Below are positions 16,842 to 24,798 of a DNA stretch of 64,000 nucleotides, piece by piece. Within the stretch, counting starts at the first letter, position 1. Each line of letters starts with the position of its first letter. The notes beneath the pieces were generated by a model, which was not told where the DNA came from, searched no databases, and saw nothing but the letters and a program-made list of their open reading frames with translations. A program made the translations under genes and the position numbers. Origin of the DNA: CAZHAX01 sp964530325 (lineage in GTDB: Bacteria; Chloroflexota; Anaerolineae; B4-G1); the NCBI GenBank assembly GCA_964530325.1, contig CAZHAX010000012.1, positions 37,544 through 101,543 of the forward strand, given 5' to 3'.

Positions 16842-16866
16842 AGGCGGGCGTTCTGAACGCCCGCCT
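16842..16866 (+). promoter_or_regulatory. Perfect inverted repeat directly upstream of rseP (attenuator or operator candidate)
   Basis: AGGCGGGCGTTC (16842-16853) and GAACGCCCGCCT (16855-16866) are perfectly inverted around a single T and are followed by TT. As RNA it would fold a terminator-like hairpin between the promoter and the ATG at 16885. As DNA it would be a 25-bp palindromic operator. Either would affect the whole downstream operon. Confidence 0.5.
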
Positions 16867-16884
16867 TTGAGTGAGAGTGACACA

Positions 16885-18222
16885 ATGGACTGGGCGAACA
16901 TAGTCTTCTGGATGGCCGGCACGCTTGTCGCGGTGCTGGGGCCGATGATCCTGATCCACGAGCTGGGCCATTTCATCTCAGCGAAGCTGGCGGGGGTGAG
17001 GGTGGAGGAGTTTGGGATCGGGTTCCCGCCACGTCTGGCCGGTCTGTGGCGCGGCAAGGGAAGCGTCGTCATCGGGTCGACCAAACTGGTGATTCCGCGG
17101 GGGTTTCGCATAGATAATGGTGTCGACGTCGGGACACACGTGGACGCCGTCGCTCGGCGGAAAGATGACGGCTCCCTCGTGCTGCGCCAGCTCAAGGTGG
17201 CAGACCTGGAAACGCCGCAGGGCCGAGGTACGGCGGAAGGGCAGGATGAGGTTTCGGTCCGCGGCGAGGTGCGCGAACTGGAGCGGGGCACGCTGTATAG
17301 CCTCAACTGGCTGCCCGTAGGGGCGTTCGTGCGGATGACCGGCGAAGAGGACGCGTCGGACCCGCGCAGTCTGGCGGCCCAGCCCAAGCGGTGGCGAGTG
17401 GCTGTGCTGGCCTCGGGCGCCGCCCTCAACCTGGCCGTCGCCGTGGTGTTGCTGGCAGCGGCCTATGGCTCGGGATCTCCTCAAGGATGGGTGGTGCGGA
17501 TAGTCGACGTGGACCCCGCGAGCGCCGCGCAGGAGGCCGGGCTTCAGGTGCATGACCTGATACTGGCCATCGACGGACGGAGCGCGTCCGGCGAGGAGGC
17601 AGGCGCCGGCCTTGATGCCGTCCACGAAGCGATCGTCGCCTCTCCTGACCAGGAGATCGAGCTGACCATCCTGCGCGATGGGGACGAGACGGTGTTGGTG
17701 GCCTCGCCCCGGCGGGACGACGACCTGGGGGCCAAGCTAGGCATCACAATGAGCGCCTGGCCTGATCCGAACGCGATCAGGCGCCATGACTTCGGCGCGG
17801 CGATCTCCGCTGGGGTGTCCGACTTCGTGGAGATAATCGTGGCAACCCTGCGTCTGCCGGTCCAGGTGGTGAGCGGAGAGGTTAGCCCTGATGTAGCGCG
17901 GCCGTCCAGCATAGTTGGCATCAGCCAGGTGCTGGCCTTCTCGCTGCAGCAGAGCATCGAGTGGGGTCTCCCGTTCCCTGTGCTGCAGACCGCCGCCTTT
18001 GTGAGCCTGGGGCTGGGACTGGCGAATCTGCTTCCGCTTCCGGCGCTGGATGGAGGCCGCATCCTCTTCGTGGTCATCGAGGCGGTCCGCGGGCGGCGCA
18101 TGCTGCCCGAGCGGGAAGCCATGATCCATTTCGTGGGCATGATGATCCTGCTCACGCTGATGCTGTTCGTGGTGTTCCAGGACCTGATCAATCCCTTCTT
18201 GCCCTGGTCGATACTGGACTGA
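16885..18222 (+). CDS. rseP: Site-2 intramembrane zinc metalloprotease (RseP/M50 family) with PDZ domain
   Basis: A 445-residue membrane protease. HELGH (about residues 25-29) in the first membrane segment supplies two zinc ligands and the catalytic glutamate. The C-terminal LPALDGGR motif supplies the third ligand. A PDZ domain (about 195-275, VVRIVDVDPASAAQEAGLQV) lies between them, with at least three further membrane segments at the end. Family members cut anti-sigma factors or clear signal peptides. An insertion of about 110 residues separates HELGH from the second membrane segment. The ATG at 16885 is preferred over an in-frame TTG at 16867, because GTGAGAG can serve as ribosome binding site. 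It heads a six-gene rightward run. Confidence 0.9.
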   Translation: MDWANIVFWMAGTLVAVLGPMILIHELGHFISAKLAGVRVEEFGIGFPPRLAGLWRGKGSVVIGSTKLVIPRGFRIDNGVDVGTHVDAVARRKDDGSLVLRQLKVADLETPQGRGTAEGQDEVSVRGEVRELERGTLYSLNWLPVGAFVRMTGEEDASDPRSLAAQPKRWRVAVLASGAALNLAVAVVLLAAAYGSGSPQGWVVRIVDVDPASAAQEAGLQVHDLILAIDGRSASGEEAGAGLDAVHEAIVASPDQEIELTILRDGDETVLVASPRRDDDLGAKLGITMSAWPDPNAIRRHDFGAAISAGVSDFVEIIVATLRLPVQVVSGEVSPDVARPSSIVGISQVLAFSLQQSIEWGLPFPVLQTAAFVSLGLGLANLLPLPALDGGRILFVVIEAVRGRRMLPEREAMIHFVGMMILLTLMLFVVFQDLINPFLPWSILD

Positions 18223-18223
18223 G

Positions 18224-19174
18224 ATGCTGAATCCACTGGAAGAACTCGTCCAGTCACTGCGGGAGGGTGACGCCATGCCGGAGCGGGCGTCGCTTTGTGA
18301 GTTCTCCTGCCTGGAGGCCGGCGACGCAGAACTGGTGCGGGAAGCGTGGCCATCGGTGCCGGTCGAGCGGCGGCAGATGCTGATGCGCTCGCTGGTGGAC
18401 ATGGCGGAGGCAGATTTCGAGCTGGATTTCGGGGCCGTCTTCCGGGTGGGTATTGAAGATCAGGACTGCGAGGTTCGCGTCGCGGCAGTGGAAGGGCTGT
18501 GGGAAGACGAGGACATTCGCCTGATACCGGTCCTCGCCGAGCGGCTGCTGGGCGACGAGGTGGCCCGCGTTCGCGAGGCCGCGGCAGTGTCGCTGGGCAG
18601 GTTTGTTCTTCTGGGTGAACTGGAGAAGATAAGACCGGAACCGAAGGCGCGGGCGTACGAGGCCCTGCTGGCCAGCTGTGTAGATGGAGAGGAGAGCGTC
18701 GAGGTGCGGCGGCGGGCGCTGGAGTCGCTCTCGTACGTTTGTGAAGATGCGGTGGTCGACCTGGTCCTCGAAGCGTCGAAGGCCGGCGACGAGAAAACGC
18801 GCGTAAGCGCGGTCTTCTCGATGGGTCGCAGCGGCGACGCCCGTTGGGAGCGCGAGGTTCGCCGGGAGCTGTTCAGCCCCAATCCGGAAATGCGCTACGA
18901 GGCGGCCAGGGCCTGTGGCGAGCTCGAATTGCGGGACGCCGTGCCCGAGCTAGAGGAACTGGTCGAGGATGCGGATGCAGAGGTCCACGAGGCGGCCCTG
19001 TGGGCCTTGGGCCAGATCGGCGGCGATCGGGCGAGGGCGATCCTGGAAAGGCTCTGCCGGTCCGGGGACGAAGCGACTCGGGAGGCCGCCACGGCGGCTC
19101 TCGAGGAGCTGGATTTCCTGCACGGTGATCTGGCCGACCTGATCGTCACCCTGACAGGCCATGCGGCCCTGTAG
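18224..19174 (+). CDS. HEAT-repeat protein
   Basis: A 316-residue acidic cytoplasmic protein built of about eight HEAT/PBS-lyase-type helical repeats. Clear units are CEVRVAAVEGLWEDEDIRLI, ARVREAAAVSLGRF, SVEVRRRALESLSYV, TRVSAVFSMGRSGD, MRYEAARACGELELRDAV and VHEAALWALGQIGGDRA. Such proteins serve as scaffolds or bind modified proteins. No catalytic residues are apparent. It begins 1 bp after the rseP stop, so it is very probably co-translated with the protease. A partner or regulator of the protease is an inference from position only. Confidence 0.85.
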   Translation: MLNPLEELVQSLREGDAMPERASLCEFSCLEAGDAELVREAWPSVPVERRQMLMRSLVDMAEADFELDFGAVFRVGIEDQDCEVRVAAVEGLWEDEDIRLIPVLAERLLGDEVARVREAAAVSLGRFVLLGELEKIRPEPKARAYEALLASCVDGEESVEVRRRALESLSYVCEDAVVDLVLEASKAGDEKTRVSAVFSMGRSGDARWEREVRRELFSPNPEMRYEAARACGELELRDAVPELEELVEDADAEVHEAALWALGQIGGDRARAILERLCRSGDEATREAATAALEELDFLHGDLADLIVTLTGHAAL

Positions 19175-19225
19175 GACTCACGCAGCGGCTGGCTTGGCCA
19201 CGTTCTTCTAGCTGCGGCGGGCGAT

Positions 19226-19759
19226 ATGGAGAACACCGTCGTCTTCGACGTGGAAACGCAGCGCACAGCTGATGAGGTCGGCGGGTGGGACCGCATCCGC
19301 GACATGGGGCTTGCGGTCGCAGTAGCCTTCTCATCGGCGAGTGATTCGTACTCCAGCTATACCGAGCGCGAAGCGGACCAGCTGGTAGCAGCACTGATGC
19401 AGGCGGACCTGGTGGTGGGCTACAATGTCTACCGCTTCGATTACGAAGTGCTCTCAGCCTACACTGAAGAGCAGCTCTCTGACCTGCCGACGGTAGACAT
19501 GCTGCGCGACCTGCACCTGGCGCTGGGATGGCGTCCCAGGCTGGATAACGTGGCGACGACCACCTTGGGAGAGAGCAAGAGTGGCGACGGACTCCAGGCG
19601 GTGGAGTGGTTTCGCCGAGGCGAGGTCGATAGAGTGATCGAGTACTGCCGCAGGGACGTGGAAGTGACGTGGCGGCTGTACGACTTCGGGAGGCGGAAGG
19701 GCTACGTCTCCTGCCGTGATCGGCGCTGGAGGGAGCGCCAGGTGCCGGTACGGTGGTAG
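19226..19759 (+). CDS. Ribonuclease H-like 3'-5' exonuclease domain protein (DEDDy type)
   Basis: A 177-residue single-domain protein of the DnaQ-like/RNase_H_2 (YprB-like) superfamily. The four acidic residues can be placed: D8 and E10 in VVFDVET, D72 in GYNVYRFDYEVL, and D144 in YCRRDVEVT with the tyrosine four residues earlier (DEDDy pattern). These would bind two metal ions for 3'-5' hydrolysis of DNA or RNA. In other bacteria such domains accompany helicases; here it stands alone. It begins 51 bp after the HEAT gene and overlaps the following radical SAM gene by 7 bp. The substrate is unknown. Confidence 0.8.
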   Translation: MENTVVFDVETQRTADEVGGWDRIRDMGLAVAVAFSSASDSYSSYTEREADQLVAALMQADLVVGYNVYRFDYEVLSAYTEEQLSDLPTVDMLRDLHLALGWRPRLDNVATTTLGESKSGDGLQAVEWFRRGEVDRVIEYCRRDVEVTWRLYDFGRRKGYVSCRDRRWRERQVPVRW

Positions 19760-20703
19760 GGGACGGGCTCGCGCCCGGCTACGCGTCCCTGCTCAAGTCC
19801 GGGCAGCTGAAGGAACGGGTCCGGACCGCCTACGAACGACTGCAGGCCTGCGATCTCTGTGGCAGGAGGTGCGGCGTGGATAGGAGCGAGGAGGTCGGCG
19901 CCTGCAACACAGGGCTACAGGCCTTGGTGGCCAGTCACGGCCCGCATCTGGGAGAGGAGGACCCGCTTAGAGGCCGCCGGGGCTCGGGGACGATCTTCTT
20001 TGCCTGGTGCAACCTCAATTGCCAGTTCTGCCAGAACTACGATATCAGCCAGCTGGGCCACGGATATGAGGTGGAGGTGGAGGACCTGGCATCAATGATG
20101 CTCGCTCTCCAGAGCCAGGGCTGCCACAACGTCAACCTGGTCTCGCCCACCCACGTCCTGCCCCAGATCCTGGCCGGCCTGCTGATCGCAGCACAGGCAG
20201 GCCTGAGGCTTCCGTTGGTGTGGAACACAGGTGGTTACGACTCCCTGTCGGCGCTTGAGTTGCTCGACGGCATTGTGGATATCTACATGCCGGACATGAA
20301 GTATGCAGATGCCGAGATCGCTCTTCGCTACTCGAAGGTAAACGGCTATCCTGCGGTCAATCAGGCGGCAGTCAAGGAGATGCACTCCCAGGCGGGGGAC
20401 CTGGTGCTAGACGAAGGGGGCGTCGCGCAGCGGGGCCTGCTCGTTCGCCACCTGGTGCTGCCGGATGGCCTTGCGGGAACGGCGGAGATTGCCGCCTTCC
20501 TGGTGGAAGAGGTCTCGGCCGATACGTACATCAACGTGATGGACCAGTACCGGCCGTCCTACAAAGCGAGCGGGCTGCCGCCGCTCGATAGGCCGATCAC
20601 GACGGCTGAGCATGAGCAGGCAGTGGAGGAGGCGCGGGAGGCAGGTCTGTGGCGCTTCGACAAGCGAGAGCGGCCGCTGGTGCGTGTTCTGGGGGGGGTG
20701 TAG
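19753..20703 (+). CDS. PflX-like radical SAM protein (pyruvate formate-lyase-activating enzyme homologue)
   Basis: A 316-residue radical SAM protein of the COG1313 (PflX) kind. The SAM cluster motif is CNLNCQFC (C86, C90, C93). An N-terminal four-cysteine set (C33, C36, C40, C51) precedes it, as is typical of this family, and may hold a second metal centre. MPDMKYADAEIALRYSKVNG and the C-terminal MDQYRPSYKA are further family landmarks. The substrate is not established. It starts with GTG inside the end of the exonuclease-like gene and ends 1 bp before the acylphosphatase gene. No glycyl-radical enzyme gene is present in the window. Confidence 0.85.
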   Translation: MVGDGLAPGYASLLKSGQLKERVRTAYERLQACDLCGRRCGVDRSEEVGACNTGLQALVASHGPHLGEEDPLRGRRGSGTIFFAWCNLNCQFCQNYDISQLGHGYEVEVEDLASMMLALQSQGCHNVNLVSPTHVLPQILAGLLIAAQAGLRLPLVWNTGGYDSLSALELLDGIVDIYMPDMKYADAEIALRYSKVNGYPAVNQAAVKEMHSQAGDLVLDEGGVAQRGLLVRHLVLPDGLAGTAEIAAFLVEEVSADTYINVMDQYRPSYKASGLPPLDRPITTAEHEQAVEEAREAGLWRFDKRERPLVRVLGGV

Positions 20704-20704
20704 A

Positions 20705-20998
20705 ATGCGCGAGGAGGCATCGCGAGCCAGGCTGCACGCCGTTCTCCACGGGCGAGTCCAGGGCGTCAGCTTTCGCTACTACACGGTGCGCACCGCTGAG
20801 CGGCTTGGCCTGACCGGATGGGTCGCGAACCGGGCCGGCGGCACGGTGGAGACAGTTGCCGAGGGAGGGCGCCAGGAGTTGGACGAGTTCAACAGCTACC
20901 TGCATCAGGGGCCGCCCGGGGCGAGCGTCCAGCGGGTGGTCACCAATTGGGGTGCACCCACCGGGGAGTACGATGATTTCAGGGTGGTGTACGGATGA
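20705..20998 (+). CDS. acyP: Acylphosphatase
   Basis: A 97-residue protein of normal family length that hydrolyses acyl phosphates such as acetyl phosphate and 1,3-bisphosphoglycerate. The phosphate loop and catalytic arginine lie in GRVQGVSFRYY, and the catalytic asparagine in GWVANRAGG. The C-terminus NWGAPTGEYDDFRVVYG is the usual last strand. The ATG is 1 bp after the radical SAM stop, and its stop overlaps the next start (ATGA), so it is embedded in the operon. Confidence 0.93.
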   Translation: MREEASRARLHAVLHGRVQGVSFRYYTVRTAERLGLTGWVANRAGGTVETVAEGGRQELDEFNSYLHQGPPGASVQRVVTNWGAPTGEYDDFRVVYG

Positions 20999-22224
20999 GA
21001 AGGAACCCTGAGAGACTGGCCTGGCTCGTCCTGCTCGTATCCTCTTCGCTGTGTGTCGTACTCGCGATAGGCGGGCCGTTGGGAGTCCGCGCGGCCGTCC
21101 GGGCGGCGACGACGCAGCAGGACGTGACGCTCGAGGTGCAGAGGGGGACGCTCCGGGTGAGGCTGGAAGGGCTGGGCGAGTGGATAGCTGTCGACCAGGC
21201 CAGAGAGGGCATCCTGGATCGGACGGTAGTGGGCACTGGCGAGGGCCAGGGCCGCCTCGTCGTGCGGGCGCCTGGCGAATCGGGTGCCGTCGTCGCCTGG
21301 ATCCAGCTCTACGAGGCCACGGAGGTCGTGCTGGCCCGGGCGCGATCTCCGATCTTCGAGATCAGCGATCTACCACACCGGGTCGTGCTGGAGGTGTCGA
21401 CTGGCCGGGTGCTCGTTTCAGTCGCCGGCGAGAACGGCAGGGCCAGCGAAGCCGAGGTGCATACGCCGCACGGCGCGGCTACTATGGGCGAAGGCTCCTA
21501 CGAGATCGTGGTCGACGAGGTCGATACGAAGATGACGGTCCGCAGAGGCTGGGCCGAGGTGTCCGACAGGCTAGTCGCCGAGGGGCAGCGCGTAGTCATC
21601 GACGATCAGATGATAGCAGAGGTACTGCCTGCGGTGGAGAACCTGATGGTCAACGGCGACTTCAGCCAGGGCCTCGAGGGCTGGACCACCTTCACCGACC
21701 GGGAGGATCCACAGCAGCCATTGCCGGAGATAGCCATCGAGTCAGTCGAAGGTCTGCAGGCGGTCAGCTTTCGCCGCACGGGGATGAACGCGGCAGAGGC
21801 GGGCATCACCCAGGTGGTCGACGAGTACGTCGGCGGCGAGCAGTTCCTCGAGCTGCGGGTCAACCTGATGATCGAATCGCACAGCTTGCCCGTGTGCGGC
21901 AGTGTCGGCAGCGAGTGCCCGGTCATGGTCCGTATTGAGTACATAGACGGCCAGGGCGGGCAGCGGCAGTGGCTGCAGGGCTTCTATTCCCTGGCCAATC
22001 CTCCTGGCATGGAGAACCCGATGGTCTGCACGACGTGCAGCGAGCCCTTCAGGCACATCCACATACCTACGGCAACGTGGCACTCCTTCCTCTCCGGCAA
22101 CCTGATACTGCTGCTGGGGCAGGATGGACAGCCCCCGATCACGATCAGAGAGATAACGATCTACGCCTCAGGGCACGAGTTCGACGCGCTGGTGACCGGC
22201 GTGGAGCTTCTGCCGGGCGACTAG
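20995..22224 (+). CDS. Secreted or membrane-anchored FecR-like protein with a C-terminal binding-type domain
   Basis: A 409-residue exported protein. After RRNPER a hydrophobic segment (about 9-35, WLVLLVSSSLCVVLAIGG) acts as signal peptide or anchor. Residues about 40-200 are beta-rich with FecR-like features (LEVQRGTLRVRLEG; VHTPHGAATMGEGSYEIVV; VRRGWAEVSDRLVAEGQRVV). From NLMVNGDFSQGLEGWTTF (about 218) a carbohydrate-binding-like beta-sandwich follows. It contains four cysteines in two nearby pairs (CGSVGSEC; CTTC). It is the last gene of the rseP operon and is followed by a strong terminator. A cell-surface sensing or binding role is inferred. Confidence 0.75.
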   Translation: MRRNPERLAWLVLLVSSSLCVVLAIGGPLGVRAAVRAATTQQDVTLEVQRGTLRVRLEGLGEWIAVDQAREGILDRTVVGTGEGQGRLVVRAPGESGAVVAWIQLYEATEVVLARARSPIFEISDLPHRVVLEVSTGRVLVSVAGENGRASEAEVHTPHGAATMGEGSYEIVVDEVDTKMTVRRGWAEVSDRLVAEGQRVVIDDQMIAEVLPAVENLMVNGDFSQGLEGWTTFTDREDPQQPLPEIAIESVEGLQAVSFRRTGMNAAEAGITQVVDEYVGGEQFLELRVNLMIESHSLPVCGSVGSECPVMVRIEYIDGQGGQRQWLQGFYSLANPPGMENPMVCTTCSEPFRHIHIPTATWHSFLSGNLILLLGQDGQPPITIREITIYASGHEFDALVTGVELLPGD

Positions 22225-22252
22225 CGGCGCGCCACCTGACCCCGAGCAGCGT

Positions 22253-22279
22253 AGGGCCTCACTTGCGTGGGCCCTTTTT
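22253..22279 (+). terminator. Rho-independent terminator of the rseP operon
   Basis: AGGGCC(T)CAC pairs with GTGGGCCCT around a TTGC loop, with one bulged T, and runs into five T residues. Confidence 0.85.
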
Positions 22280-22339
22280 CGTTTCCAGGGGCCTCTGGCC
22301 GGCGCGCCGGTGGGCGCGCAGGAATGGGAGTGGGGCCTG

Positions 22340-24028
22340 CTAGGGAGAAGGGGTCTGGTAGGACGCCACTTGACACCACCCATGAGGCACAGGGCTGAAT
22401 GAGACTCTACCGACGAGCAGCCAGTCCTCGGAATCGACGAAGACAGGGCGCGACGCCGCGCTCTCCAGGACCAGCTCCCGCCAGTCCGGCACTGTGCCGA
22501 AGTGGTAGGTGCGCTGGCGCGGCTCCGGGTCCCACGTGCGCTCGATGATCGTGAGGTCGGGGCGCAGGCCGTGCACCTGCTGGAAGTAGTAGAGCGGGGT
22601 GAACTTCTCCCAGCTGGCCACGACCAAGGAGCCGGTGGGGAACTCCTCGAAGGAGTAGTAGACGTAGGTCGTTACGTACTCGCTCTTCGTCCGCTCCAGG
22701 CGGGGGCCCAGCTGGGGGCGGACGACGAGGGCGAGGGCTACGATCGAGAGGGCCAGTCCTGCAATGGCCCCGGCGTTGCTGCCGATCGAGCCGGCGAAGC
22801 GGGGATAGCGGAGAGCGGCCCCCATGGCCGCAAGCAGCAGTCCCGTGACCAGGCCGACAGCCTGGGCCGGGCCGAATCCTGGATCTCCGAATCCGAACCA
22901 GTCGGCGCAGATCGAGGCGAAGACCAGGCCCACTCCGAGGATGGGCATCAGCAGCTGGCCCGAGCGGACGAGCCAGGGCGGCAGGCTGCAGGACAGTCGG
23001 GCCAGCAAGGCTGCCCCGTACGCTATCCACAAAGCGAAGACGAAGTAGGACGCGGTGAACATGGTCTGGTAGTCTGTGGCCGCGTATCCGGTGAAGTAGA
23101 GGAAGTTGGCGGCAAAGATGAGCAGGAAGCCGGCGCAGATGGGGCGGTCGGTGCGCCACTGATGGAAGAGGCCGAGCAGGCCGAGGGCGATGCCAATCCA
23201 GGTGAAGGACCTGAAGAAGAGTGGGGCGTGCTCTAGCAGCCGATCGTAGTAGAAGTCGAACCGGGGCGCCTCCGTGGCCCCGTACTGCTCGGCGGTGAGA
23301 TATTGGATGAAGCCCTGCGGGGTGTCGGGTATGTAGCGCGTGCCGATGGGGGGCAGGGCGGAGGAGCGGAAGAAGCTCCAGCTGAGCAACAGTGCGGTGG
23401 AGACGGCGGCGACGGCGAGGAAGAGGAGGACGGGCTTGAGGCGATCCCGCCGCCCTCGCCAGAGCAGCCACAGCAGCCCGGGTACAGTCAGGAGGTTGCC
23501 CAGGTAGCTGCCCAGCGAGAAGGCCAGGGCGAGAGAGCCCAGGATCAGGAGAGGTCTGCGGGTTGAGCGGCCATAGGCCAGGACAAGCGTAAGCGACAGG
23601 GCGAAGAAGGCCGCGCTGAGCGTGTAGACCTCGGTGACAACCGCCAGGTCCCAGACCTGAGGGACGAAAGCGAAGAAGAGGCCGGCCAGCGGGCCGGCCC
23701 GCCAGTCGCCTGTGAGCCTGAGGGTGATCAGGCTGAGGAGGCCTGCAGCCGCGCTAGCGCCCAGGGCGGACAGCAGGTTGGTGGCCAGGGCTGGCTCGTC
23801 GAATACCAGTGTAAGGAGCATACCCAAGAAGGTGTGCACGGGGTAGCCGGGCGGATGGGTGACTCCGAGCTGATGCGCCTGGAGCGCCAGTTCGGCCGCG
23901 TCGCTCCAGTCGACCTCCGGCGTGAGCGTGGCCACGTAGAAGGCAAGGGTGAGGAGCGCAGTCACCAGCGGGACCAGCCAGGCTAGCCACCTTCGCGGGG
24001 GTGCTTGATGCGCGCTAGTCGAATCCAA
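22340..24028 (-). CDS. DUF2723 family membrane protein (GT-C-like glycosyltransferase)
   Basis: A 562-residue integral membrane protein with about 12 membrane segments and a soluble C-terminal region of about 130 residues. The N-terminal signature VDWSDAAELALQAHQLGVTH followed by PPGYP is diagnostic of the DUF2723 (GT117-like) family. There, acidic residues in the first loop are thought to handle a lipid-linked sugar and transfer it to protein outside the membrane. The C-terminal segment (SLVVASWEKFTPLYYFQQV) is the usual periplasmic end. It overlaps radC by 14 bp and closes the leftward operon. Confidence 0.85.
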   Translation of the reverse strand: MDSTSAHQAPPRRWLAWLVPLVTALLTLAFYVATLTPEVDWSDAAELALQAHQLGVTHPPGYPVHTFLGMLLTLVFDEPALATNLLSALGASAAAGLLSLITLRLTGDWRAGPLAGLFFAFVPQVWDLAVVTEVYTLSAAFFALSLTLVLAYGRSTRRPLLILGSLALAFSLGSYLGNLLTVPGLLWLLWRGRRDRLKPVLLFLAVAAVSTALLLSWSFFRSSALPPIGTRYIPDTPQGFIQYLTAEQYGATEAPRFDFYYDRLLEHAPLFFRSFTWIGIALGLLGLFHQWRTDRPICAGFLLIFAANFLYFTGYAATDYQTMFTASYFVFALWIAYGAALLARLSCSLPPWLVRSGQLLMPILGVGLVFASICADWFGFGDPGFGPAQAVGLVTGLLLAAMGAALRYPRFAGSIGSNAGAIAGLALSIVALALVVRPQLGPRLERTKSEYVTTYVYYSFEEFPTGSLVVASWEKFTPLYYFQQVHGLRPDLTIIERTWDPEPRQRTYHFGTVPDWRELVLESAASRPVFVDSEDWLLVGRVSFSPVPHGWCQVASYQTPSP

Positions 24029-24725
24029 GCCCTCTCTCCTTCAAGCTGACGTAGCGCTGCTGGCCGATGACAAGGTGATCGAGCACCTCGATATCGAGCA
24101 TCTCGCCGGCCTCGACCAGCCTGCGAGTCACCAGGATATCCTCAGGCGATGGGGCAGGATCGCCACTGGGATGATTGTGTGCTACGATGATCGCCGCGCA
24201 GTTCCGCTTCACCGCCCCTCTGAAGATCTCGGCAATCCGCGCATGCGAGGCGTTGAGCGTGCCCACGTAGACGGTCTCCGAATCGAGAACGCGGTTGCGT
24301 GTATCGAGATAGAGGACCCGGAAGTGCTCCTGCTCCAGGTGGCCCATCTCCGCCATGAGCAGCTGGGCCACGTCCGCCGGTGAGCGGAGTGAGGCGCGTT
24401 CCTCGGGGTCCGCGAGCAACATACGCCGGCCGATCTCCAGCGCAGCTTTGAGCTGGGCCGCCTTCGCCTGGCCCAGCCCCCGCTCTGCCACAAGCTCGGC
24501 GAAGCTGGCCCTGGCCAGGCCGGCCAAGCCCTTGAAGTCAGCAAGCAGGCGCCTGGCCATGCCCAGCGCGCTCTCGCCCCGCCCGCCGGTGCGCAGGATG
24601 ATGGCCAGGAGCTCAGCCGTCGACAGCGCCCCCTCGCCGGCGCTGGCCAGCCGCTCCCGCGGCCGGTCGTCGGCGGGGAGGTCTTTCATCTTAGGTTGAG
24701 CCGGCGAGCCGTCGCTGGTCACCAT
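24015..24725 (-). CDS. radC: RadC/JAB-domain protein
   Basis: A 236-residue protein with an N-terminal helix-hairpin-helix-like region (ELVAERGLGQAKAAQLKAAL) and a C-terminal JAB/MPN domain. The metal-binding HNHPSGD...PSPED motif and the upstream YVGTLNASHA strand are intact. RadC was named for DNA repair, but that role has been questioned; a metal-dependent hydrolase activity is more likely. A good GAGGAGGA precedes the ATG at 24725. It lies between a TPR/FHA-like gene and a glycosyltransferase-like gene, which gives no clear link. Confidence 0.92.
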   Translation of the reverse strand: MVTSDGSPAQPKMKDLPADDRPRERLASAGEGALSTAELLAIILRTGGRGESALGMARRLLADFKGLAGLARASFAELVAERGLGQAKAAQLKAALEIGRRMLLADPEERASLRSPADVAQLLMAEMGHLEQEHFRVLYLDTRNRVLDSETVYVGTLNASHARIAEIFRGAVKRNCAAIIVAHNHPSGDPAPSPEDILVTRRLVEAGEMLDIEVLDHLVIGQQRYVSLKERGLGFD

Positions 24726-24798
24726 TCCTCCTCACCCGGCGGGCGGTCGTTGTCGCAGTCGCTTGCATGTGCTTGCCGGACCCACCGGCTTCCCCGGT

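Larger units (their letters stand above)
16534..16884. other. Divergent intergenic region between sigA and rseP
   Basis: This 351-bp gap carries back-to-back promoters for sigA (leftward) and the rseP operon (rightward), the sigA leader hairpin, and the inverted repeat just before rseP. Short reading frames within it show no recognisable protein. Confidence 0.7.
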
